In this document: positions 1-8,700 of the stretch, piece after piece
Layout: the number at the start of each line of letters is the position of its first letter
Position numbering within the stretch: position 1 is the first letter of the stretch
Source of the DNA: Acanthamoeba castellanii str. Neff
Lineage: Eukaryota > Discosea > Longamoebia > Acanthamoebidae
Reading direction: 5' to 3'
Length of the DNA: 31,976 bases
Assembly (NCBI RefSeq): GCF_000313135.1
Contig: NW_004457705.1
Coordinates: 1-31,976, forward strand
Translations under genes and position numbers: made by a program
The notes under the pieces: model-generated
Told to the model about the DNA's origin: nothing
The model's input: the letters and a program-made list of their open reading frames with translations, nothing else
The model's database searches: none

Positions 1-68
1 CCATACCTTCCCCTCTTGTTGTTCTTTCAGGTTGCTGCTCTTACCGTTTCGATGCACACGTGACAAGT

Positions 69-836
69 CTAGTCGGACATTGCGTGCCTCCTCGTCCACT
101 CCCGAGCTGCCGAGCACAAACGTTTAGCATTCCAGAGACGAGTGAATTGAGATGCGAGATTCGCAGGGATGCAGAGGCTGATATGGCGAAGGGCGTACCA
201 GTATCGATGGCTCCCTTTTCGTTGGTCTTCCAGTGCTGAGCAATGTCGTTGGCGAGGGGATCGTCGGGATTGGGAGCACTGAGCAGCGCCTGAATGCTGA
301 GCAGAACTGTGCGGATCTGAAGCGCGGGGCTCCACTTGTCCTTCAGAATGTCGAGGCAAATCCGGCCGAGTCGGTCGATGTTGGGATGGTAGATCCTCGT
401 CAAGAATCGCACCTTCGGGGGGCTGAAGAGCGGCAGGTCAGTAATCTGCCGAAATGTAACCGCCCCAAATCGCAGAATGGCAGGCAAGCACCTCATGGGG
501 TAATCTTCAGTCAAGAAAAGCTCGAGCTTGAAGATGCCTCCCTCATAGGGCGACTGAGAGGGGCCAGCGATAATAACATCAAAGTAACGCAGGTTATCCT
601 GGTGGGGGGTAGCGCTGATGCCAGGGGCTGAGATGGAAATATAGAACCATCAGGGGTGCCCTATAACCAACGCATAGGAAACAATAAGGAGGGCATACCT
701 GGCTGGCTGATCAGGCGTTGCGTTTCCTGTTGAGAAAGATGGTATCTCGGTAAGCAAATGCTAAGAGACACGCGAAATTGCAAAGAGCAAGCAAGCACAC
801 CTTGACAATTCTGGGGGGCAAACGCGCGGTAGACAT
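69..836 (-). CDS. UBE2N/UBC13: Ubiquitin-conjugating enzyme E2 N (Ubc13)
   Basis: Five exons join in phase: 836-801, 726-699, 627-492, 422-199 and 106-69, giving 153 residues (human UBE2N has 152). The product starts [12 protein letters not shown] and carries the E2 HPN tripeptide (about residues 79-81) and the active-site cysteine in [14 protein letters not shown] (about Cys89). [19 protein letters not shown] is characteristic of the Ubc13 branch. By family knowledge Ubc13 pairs with a Uev/Mms2 variant to build Lys63-linked ubiquitin chains in DNA-damage tolerance and signalling. All four introns are GT-AG. The first ATG lies 175 bases from the start of the divergent gene at 1012, suggesting a shared promoter. 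The third intron (491-423) contains no in-frame stop, so retention would insert residues after YPM. Identity is very secure; exact borders are secure because every phase matches the family alignment. Confidence 0.95.
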
Positions 837-1011
837 GTTGTCTTTCTAAAGCGTCAGTTGCTGCGGCGAGATGCTTGCGTGCACGTTTCCAAGATGAATC
901 GAATTCAAAAAGAATGGCCACCAGATTTGCTTCGCGGAAGCCCAAACCTTCTTTGCTGACGTGGCGCAGGAAAAACAATTTCTTCTCCGTGCCGTTGCGC
1001 CCACACGAAAG
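837..1011. promoter_or_regulatory. Shared intergenic region between divergent genes
   Basis: This gap of 175 bases separates the start codons of Ubc13 (-) and the coiled-coil gene (+). It must hold both 5' untranslated regions and the core promoters. I see no clear TATA box; both strands happen to be largely open. A bidirectional promoter is an inference from geometry only. Confidence 0.5.
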
Positions 1012-2645
1012 ATGATGGACGACGGAGGCCGAAGACGCGGCCAACGCACCGAGCGCCAGCGCAGGGAGCACTTGGTGATTCCGCGTACGCCGACCACAAA
1101 TAACGTAGATGCCGCCCTGAGCAGCGCCGACAGCGATTCGGCCTTCTTTCGTTCGGCTGCAAATGGTGCGCCCTCGTCCCCTCCATCTATTCGCCCCACT
1201 ACGATTTGGACTTATTGTTGTATTGCAAATAAATCAAATCAATCAATAAATAAATGTACACCATTGACGACGCTCTCTTCATTTCTTTTGGGATTCGTGC
1301 AGGGAATGGCGGCGGTGGAGAGCCCTGGAGTGGCGTCGGGTCGGGCGCTACGCCGCTGTCGCCGCTACGCTCCACAGAGAAGGCCAAGTCCAAGTCGAGC
1401 AAGCGCGCCGAGTGGATGCAGCGCCAGCTCAAGCAGCGCGCCGGCACGCTCGAGAAGCTCGAGGCGCTGCTCAACGCCAGTGCCGCGGGCGACGACGACG
1501 ACGAGCAGGGCGACCTCGACTCCATCGCGCACATCGACAAGGACCTCATCCCCAAGATCTCCCGGCTGCGCGGCGACCGCGAGGAGCTCATCCGCATGTG
1601 CTCCGACGCCGTGCAGGAGCTCAACCGCAAGGAGGAGCAGAACCGGGCGCTCGAGGAGGCCAACGCGGCCCAGGGCCGCATGATCGAGGACCTCCAGCGA
1701 CAGATGCAAGAGCTGCGCGAGCAGATGCAGCGGCTGGCGACGGCCACCACCCAACCACCAGCGGCGCCACGTCAGCAACAGCAGCAGCAGCCGTCGCGGC
1801 CGTCGAAAGCCTCTGGTGGTGGCGGCGGCGGTACGCGGGCGACGTCTGGGCGACGACGCAAGGCGCGCGGAGGTGGGCGGGAACGAGCGAGCGATCGCAG
1901 CCTCGACGACTCAGACGAAGAGGAAGAGGAGGAGAGAAAGGGATTGAGGTTCAGCAGCGACGAAGACGACGACAATGTACATAGCAGCAACGGACGACGC
2001 CGCGGCGGGGGAGGAAGGCACCATCACCACCATCGCCGGCGGCGACGCTATGACGACAATAGCGATAGCGAGGGGAGCTACAGCGATGACGAGGCGAACA
2101 GCAACAGCAGCAGCGACGACGACGACGATGCGTCGGGCCGACGACGAGATCGACGGAAGCACACGCGCACGGGCAGCAGCACCGCGCACCGCGACGTACA
2201 ACAGCAACAACAAAGCGGGCGGGACAAGGAGGGGAAGGAGAGGAGAAGGCGGCGGGGCCGTGGGTCCGGAGGCGAGAGCGAAGAGGAACGCATAGCAGCG
2301 GCGGCAGCTGCGGCGGGCGGCGGTCGACAGAAAAGAGGACACCCCGGCCATGGTGCCGGCGGTCTGGAGCACACGGTGTCGCACCTCTCCAGCCGATGCT
2401 CGGACCTGGAGCTCGGCAAGAAGCTCCTCTGCGTCAAGCTGGCCTCCACGACCGAGGTACTACTGCCCTCCGCCTCAGTTCATTATTGTGCTGGCTGATC
2501 AACTCAACATCAACATCATCATCTTCTTCTTCAGAGGCTCAATAACATGCACTTACAAAACAAGGCCCTCCTCAACGCGATGTACGCCTGTTCGGTGCAC
2601 AACGCGGAAGTCAAGACCATCCTTGCACGTATTGAGCACAAATAA
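1012..2645 (+). CDS. Coiled-coil protein with acidic/basic low-complexity middle
   Basis: Three exons fit: 1012-1165, 1303-2456 and 2535-2645, giving about 472 residues. The first intron (1166-1302) has an AT-rich tail and its phase joins exactly, so the start MMDDGG at 1012 is preferred over the ATG at 1254 inside that intron. Residues about 75-185 form a strong heptad coiled coil (EWMQRQLKQRAGTLEKLEAL, LEEANAAQGRMIEDLQRQMQ). Then follow poly-Gln, Gly-rich, Arg-rich and Asp/Glu/Ser-rich stretches to about residue 410. The last exon adds another helix beginning RLNNMHLQNKALLNAM and ending IEHK-stop. Arg/Lys-rich blocks suggest a nuclear or RNA/DNA-associated scaffold, but no domain family is recognised. 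The long low-complexity region is open in several frames, producing many shadow ORFs. The existence of the gene is well supported by the helical ends; its function is unknown. Confidence 0.75.
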
Positions 2646-2646
2646 A
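2641..2646 (+). promoter_or_regulatory. AATAAA overlapping the stop codon
   Basis: The stop codon TAA (2643-2645) of the coiled-coil gene sits inside a perfect AATAAA hexamer. If used as the poly(A) signal, the 3' untranslated region would be only about 15-30 bases. Whether it is used cannot be seen from sequence. Confidence 0.4.
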
Positions 2647-3016
2647 GAGCTCTCTATTGTTATTGTTCCAGGCCCACCCCCTTCTTCTTCTTCGTGAGGA
2701 GTGCTGTTATTGCAACGATCGACGACGTTATGATGAAGACGACAATCAAGAGTCTGTGTCTCATTGCGGCCCATCGTCACCATTAGAATCACACCACGAT
2801 GACCAACCATCCCATATCCACGTGTTCACGAAGCATGTACCAGAACAGGGATATATCCACACAAGCATGTTTTCAAGAAGCACATCAGAACGTGGATTAA
2901 TCCCAACATGAATGCGGCTTTGGTCAACTTTCTTCGAAGGAAGGCTGTCTTTTTCGTTTTTGTTTTCACCCACCACGAAGCACAAGCACCACCATCATCA
3001 CTCAACAGCAGCGACG
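2646..3016. other. Intergenic region with an imperfect direct repeat
   Basis: There is no convincing gene here. It holds the 3' end of the upstream gene and the promoter of the downstream secreted protein. An imperfect direct repeat lies at 2814-2852 and 2853-2897; both copies start ATATCCAC and share AAGCATGT, CAGAAC and a closing GGAT. A CATCAT/CACCACC-rich stretch precedes the next start codon. Confidence 0.5.
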
Positions 3017-4715
3017 ATGGCAACCACGATCACCATGAAGCTTATCATGGCGTTCTTCGTGTTGATAAATTTCTCGGGTCTCGTCATCACCCTGACCTCC
3101 CCGAAGGTCATGTCCAACGACAACAACGACTATGAGGCGCGCGTGGGTCCCTTCGCGCCCCTCCGCCTTCCCTACAACAGCACCTCCAACATCTACGCGA
3201 AGCCGAGCCAGGCCGTGAGAGCGCCGACGATGAAGCAGCTTCCTCGGCCCACCACCATCCACTTCTTCGAGAGGTCTCAACAGGTACGCACCCCTTTCCT
3301 AATCCGCCTTTATTTGGTAAGTTGAGAAAATAGTAATTTGTAACTCGCTACATGATTGCTTTCTAATCAACTCGATTCGACTCCCTTTAGATTCCTTTGA
3401 CTCAATGGAAGAAGAAGAAGACCTCCAAGAAGACCACGACCTTTGCGGCGTGGCGCAAATCGCAGGCCAAGAAGCTCCTGGCCGAGACCAAGATCAAGAA
3501 CTCGAAATTGGCCGCCGATTTGGCCGCCTCGCACCAACAACGCGATGCGCTCGCCGCCCAAGTGGCCGAGCTGCTCAACGTCCAACACCAGCGCGATGAA
3601 CTCGCCGCCCAAGTGGCGAGAATCGAAGAAGAGCGAGCGCAGCTGGCCCGCCTTCTTGCCGCCGCCGTGCGCAACAACCAGGTACGCACAACCACTCAAT
3701 CCTCTCTTTCAATTTGTCCTCTCCATCTCTCTTCCCTCATTGAAATTGCTCTCCATCTCCAACGCCAGCCGACATGGATTCGCCCCGCGCAAGAAGCGCC
3801 GGCGCCCAATCCCATGACTATGGGTCAGTTCTTCGATCTCACAAGCCTCCCCTCTCCGTACGTTCCAACTTCCATCAATGTTGCTCCTTTTGATTCATTT
3901 CATCTCTCTTGGATTCCTCATTAACCTTCTCATCATCTCAACAGGAATAACACCAACACCAACACCACCACTCTCGAGCCCGTGGCCAAAGTCCCCACCC
4001 ACACAGAGGAGCTCATCGACGCCAAGTCCAACACATCTCTCGACAAGAAGATTGATGATCAGGAAACAATCCACGAGGGTGAGATCCTCGAGGAGCTCAT
4101 CAACGCCAAGTTGAGCACATCACTCAACAAGACTGATGACAAGTACAACATCCACGAGGACAAGATCCTCGAGAAGCTTCCCGCCTCTCTCCGGTACCCT
4201 CCTCTTGCGCGTTCTCCTTCTTGTGCGCCCACAGTTGCTGACCACTTCTACAACCACTACGACTACGACTACAGGAACGCGACGGACTTGACTCAGGGCT
4301 GGATGTGGTCGGAGAGCACGACTGACAACAACACCAACAACGACAACGATGACGAGCAACAGCAGCAACAACTTAACAATGTGCTCAAGCAGCTTCCTGC
4401 CTCTCTCCGGTAATCAATCTCCTTGCCCGCTCTCTCTTTCATCCTCATCTAAGGCTAATCATCTTTCTTTTCTTATTTCTCTCTATTTTCTTGATGCACA
4501 ACAACAGGAACGCGACAGACCTGAACCACGGCTGGATGTGGTCGGACGACAATGACGACAACCATCGCGATGTGCTGCACCAGCTTCCCGCCTCTCTCCG
4601 GTACCAATCTCCTCGCCCGCTCTCTCCTTTCGATAAACCGCTTGGCTAATCGTTCCTTTTCATGTGCAACAGGAACGCGACAGACCTTAGTCGCGGCTGG
4701 ATGTGGTCGCAGTGA
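3017..4715 (+). CDS. Secreted repeat protein with duplicated C-terminal exons
   Basis: Seven exons join in phase: 3017-3283, 3391-3681, 3769-3857, 3945-4193, 4275-4409, 4508-4600 and 4673-4715, giving about 388 residues. The N-terminus MATTITMKLIMAFFVLINF is a signal peptide, so the protein is predicted to be secreted. Exon 2 is Lys-rich then coiled coil, with RDALAAQVAEL / RDELAAQVARI as an internal repeat. Exon 4 carries two copies of a 27-28 residue unit (EELIDAK...IHEGEIL / EELINAK...IHEDKIL). Exons 5, 6 and 7 each begin by completing an Arg codon and read NATDLxxGWMWS, giving three copies of LPASLR|NATDL..GWMWS, each with an NAT glycosylation sequon; the last copy ends the protein (GWMWSQ-stop). 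The intron at 4194-4274 (81 bases) has no in-frame stop, so its retention would add 27 residues. No known family is recognised. The repeats and uniform intron phases make the model strong. Confidence 0.8.
4006..4170 (+). repeat. Coding tandem repeat, two copies of about 81-84 bases
   Basis: Copy 1 spans 4006-4089 and copy 2 spans 4090-4170. Both begin GAGGAGCTCATC and end with ATCCTC, and both encode EELI(D/N)AK..TSL(D/N)K..DD...IHE..IL. A third, decayed beginning (GAGAAGCTT, EKL) follows and leads into the LPASLR motif. Confidence 0.85.
4171..4712 (+). repeat. Tandem duplication of exon plus intron
   Basis: The module is an exon end coding LPASLR, a phase-2 intron starting at CTCTCCG|GTA, and an exon start GAACGCGAC coding NATDL..GWMWS. 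Junctions lie at 4193/4275, 4409/4508 and 4600/4673. The introns at 4410-4507 and 4601-4672 still match (ATCTCC, GCCCGCTCTCTC, GGCTAATC), so whole exon-intron units were copied rather than exons alone. Confidence 0.85.
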
Positions 4716-5087
4716 AGCGAGAGAGCGAGAGAGCAAGAGAGGTACTCCCATTGCCTTCTTCGACGCGAGCCTCTGCTTTGTCGTATCGTTTTGTCTGACT
4801 TGGGGGTGTTTCTTTCTTTTTCGATCATCCCAGTCCCCGAGCACACAAGTCGCCACCTCCGCCGCCAACTGAACCCCGAACCCACCAACCGGACCAACCC
4901 ACTACCACCGCCCTTCTCCTCCTCCTCCTCCCCCACTCAACACATCCCAACTCCACGCAACACCGTAGTTGGTGTGGCCGAGTTCACCCCCTCACCAACC
5001 CCACCGCCATGCCTATGATGAACAGGTCCCATGACCCGGCTGGGCAAGGCTGTGCCGCCTCGATGGGCAAGCCTGGTCTCTCGACTC

Positions 5088-5184
5088 TCTCCACACACAC
5101 ACCACACGACACCACACGACACCACACACACCCCACACCCCACACCCCACACCCCACACACACACACACACACACCACACACAT
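5088..5184. repeat. CA / CCACACC / ACGACACC microsatellite
   Basis: This is a run of ACACACC, CACGACAC and CCCCACA units ending in a pure CA tract. It lies outside genes, unlike most similar tracts in this window, which sit inside introns. Confidence 0.85.
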
Positions 5185-5467
5185 GGAGAGATAGAGAGGT
5201 CAGGTGAGCCTGTCGGCGGTGCAGCAGCCCATTAAGGCCGGCGAGGGCCTCGAGTCTTGCATGTGCGCGTGGGTGGTGTGAGGCGCGGTGCTCGGCACAG
5301 CCACTACTAAGGTGTTTGGCTGTGGAGGGGAGTGGCGAGTGCGAGATGGAGAGAGAGAGAGGGAGAGATGGGGTTGGTGAGGTGAGGTGGCCGGTGTGGG
5401 TGACGGGCAGTGGCGAGTGGACGGATGGGTCGGACAAGTGTGCAGGGTCCTCTCTTCTTCGAATGTA

Positions 5468-5485
5468 AATAAACCACTTTTTATT
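5468..5485. promoter_or_regulatory. Back-to-back poly(A) signals on both strands
   Basis: AATAAA on the plus strand is at 5468-5473 and AATAAA on the minus strand is at 5480-5485. The minus-strand copy lies about 245 bases past the LRR stop codon and suits that gene. The plus copy would give the repeat gene a long 3' untranslated region of about 750 bases, which is less certain. Confidence 0.5.
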
Positions 5486-5730
5486 CGATTGCAAGGCTTC
5501 TCTTGCGCGTTCATCAACCTTCCTCCTGGGATTGCGGTTGAGAGCCGAAGATAGTGGAGCCGAAGATAATGACAGCTGTCCGACGTTTGAAAGAAACAAA
5601 TGATACGATGAGCATATCTGGGCATAGCCGCACGAGAAGCAGGGTGTGCGTTGAAAAAAGTGTAAAAGAGAAAGCGTTCTGTTCAACATCAGTTGCGGAA
5701 CCATCGCAAATGTCATCATCAGCATCATCT

Positions 5731-8700
5731 TCATTTGGCTGTCGTCTTCTTGCCCGCCTTCTTCGCCGCTGTGTGCACGCACCGAAGAAAACGTTTTTTC
5801 GTAAGCCACCTACCCGCACCCACACGCTAGCCTTTGTGTCGCGTGTGTCGCGTGTCGCGTGTGTACCTTTGTATCGCTTGAGGAGGAAGTGGAAGACGGC
5901 ATTGCCGCCCTGGTCGGCATCGGGGATGTTCTTCATGGGGTTGCCATCGACCTTGAGCTCCGTGAGCTTGTCCAGCAACACCAGCTCATTCGGCAAATCG
6001 TCCAGCAAATTGCTGTGTCGTGCGTGTGTCGTGTGCGTGTGTCGCGTGTGCGTGATGAGCGGAACGCACGCGATGACGGAAGAGGGAGAGTTCGTACTCG
6101 TTGAGGACGAGGAGGGAGAGGGCGAGCATGCCGCCGATGGTCTGGGGCAGCGACTCGAGTCGATTGTGTTCCAGGTCTGGTCACAGCCACACACACACAC
6201 ACACACACAACACCGCACGCGCGTCAGCAAAGACGCACCCGCACCACCGCACACGCACACAAGGGCACGCAAGACAAGTGGGGGGGGGTGCGTGGTACCC
6301 AATTCTTGGAGGCTCGACATCCTCGACACCTCGTCGGGAATCGTGCTGATCTGCAATCGACGAAACACAAACGACACACCACGTCAGCGCCAACGCACAG
6401 GGAGAGCGACACTGTGGGGCGGGGCGCGCGGGGCGCGCGAGATGCGTACTTCGTTGTAGCCCAGGCGGAGGTGCACGAGGTTGGTGAGGAGCGCAACACC
6501 GGGGTCGAGACCTGTTGTAACCACATCATATGCATATGTACATACATATATTAGAATTATGTTGATATATATATATATATGAATGTATGAAATATAGTGA
6601 TATAAATCAATATAGTGGCGTTGAGGCGTACTTTCGAGCTGGTTGCCCTCCAGGTTGCAGGTCTTGAGGGATTGGAGGCGGGTGATGGTGGGCGGGAGCT
6701 TGGTCATGACGTTGTCGGTGATGGACAGGTTCTGGAGGGTGCTCACGAGGATCGCCTCCGGCATCTCGCTGAAGTTGTTGCTCGACAGGTCCGCCTCCCT
6801 CAGCTCCAGCCCCGCCATCTCTGCACCACCCCCGCATTCATCAGCACATGACCGCACACGCACACACGACACACGACACACGGCACACGACACACACGAC
6901 ACACACGACACAGGACGTGCCTTCGGGGAGAGAGGTGAGTTGGTTGGCGCGGAGCTGGAGGTACTTGAGCGACCGCAGTTTGCCCATGGACGGGGGCAGG
7001 GTGACGAGCCGGTTGGAGTTGAGGTAGAGGCGCTCGAGCGCGGTCAGCTGGCCGATGTCGACCAGGCTGGTCAACTGGTTGCCCTCCATGTCGAGCTCGG
7101 CCAGGCTCGGCAGTTCGGCCAGCGCCGGAGGGAATTGCGCGAACTGTCGCACGACACACACACACACACGACACGACACACAACACACAATTGAGTGTTG
7201 ATGATGTATGATGACGATGGCATGTGATGATATATGATGATGATGATGATGTTTACCTGGTTGTGGGAGAGGTCGACGCGGGTGAGGTTGGAGAGGGTGG
7301 ACCAGCCCGTGGGCAACACAGACAACATGTTCTGTTTACAATCTGCGGAGGGCGAACGCGTCAGTGATGTGTGTGAGTGTTTTGTTGCGTGTGTTGTCTG
7401 CGTGTGGTGTGTGTGTATGTTACCTAATTCTTTCAAAAAGATGAGGGGCGACAGATTGCAGTTGAGGAACTGCAGCTTGTTGGTGCTCACGTCCAACACC
7501 TTGAGGTTGGTCGCCAGGTCCAGCGAACGCGGCAGCGACGTCAACTGGTTGTTACGCACACTGTCCACGAAAAACCGGACAACAAATCGAGCGCGTGAGA
7601 CCACACCACAACCGACGACACACACACAACACACACACACAACACACACACACACACACACACACCGCACACGACACGACCAACGACACGACACGACACG
7701 ACACGACACGACACGCACGGAAAGATGATTGTGGCGCGCACCTGAGGATTTCGAGGGATTGGAGGGAGCCGATTTCTTCGGGGAGCTCGACCAAGCGATT
7801 GAAGCGCAGGAACAGTTTGGAGAGCTGGGTGAGGTGCTTGATGTTGGCCGGCACGGTTCGCAGCTTGTTGTACCGCAGGTCCTGCATTCACCATTCGTTG
7901 TGTCAAAGCAACGCCACACCACACCACGCCACACATTGTGACGCGTCAGTCGATGATGGTGGCCGGAGAGGCTGGAGAGGCTGGGCGGCGGCGGTGGTAC
8001 GAGTATTCGGAGGCGGGTGAGGTTGCCGATCTCGGGCGGGAGCTTCTTGAGGTTGTTTTCGTTGAGGCCCAGGGCCGTGAGACCCTTCAGGTGCCCAATG
8101 TCCGGCGGAATCGACTCGAGCTTGTTCATGTACATGTCTGCGCACAACACACACACACACACACACGACACACACACACACACACACACACGACACACAC
8201 ACGGCAATGAGATGAACCGCACGCACGCACCGCACACGCGTGCGGAGATGACGGTGGTGGTGGGTCATGGGAGGGGGGCGTACTGAGGATGGTGGCATCG
8301 GTGCTCTGCCAGACCTGGGGCGGGACGGAGGTCAGCTGGCGACGCGAGTAATCGACGGAGACAATCTTGTCCGGCAGCGGATCGATCTTTGGTGGCTTCG
8401 GGTTCGTCTGCTTGGCCTGCTTCGCCGACGCCTTTTTTGTTGTTGTTTGCGTGTGAGACTCTTTCTTACCGCACGACACACACCGCACACACGACACACA
8501 CACGACACGCACTACACGCACGACACGACAGGTCGCGCACTTTGGAATCGGTCTTTTCTTTGGCCTCCTTGGCCTTGTCGGAGCTGGCCTGCTGCGAGCC
8601 CTCGAAGGTGACGCCACGACTGGGGCTGCTGCTCTTCTTCGACGTCTTCTCCTTCTTCGATCCCTTCTTCTTTTTGTCCTGCTGCGTGTCGTGCGTGTCG

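Larger units (their letters stand above)
4716..5730. other. Convergent intergenic region with microsatellite
   Basis: No gene is supported. The region joins the 3' ends of the secreted repeat gene (+) and the LRR gene (-). It contains GA-rich and CA/CCCCACA repeats and two poly(A) hexamers. Long ORFs here are open only because of the simple repeats. Confidence 0.6.

Noticed and set aside
1254..1302. ATG at 1254 as the start of the coiled-coil gene
   Set aside because: It falls in a likely intron (1166-1302) with an AT-rich tail; the upstream exon from 1012 joins at the correct phase. It cannot be fully excluded.
4937..5809. Minus-strand ORF of 290 codons
   Set aside because: It consists mainly of CVCVCVC and SLSLSL stretches from CA/GA repeats, shows no domain, and overlaps the convergent 3' region.
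5554..6459. Plus-strand ORF of 301 codons
   Set aside because: It is antisense to LRR exons 18-22 and runs through intronic THTHTH repeats.
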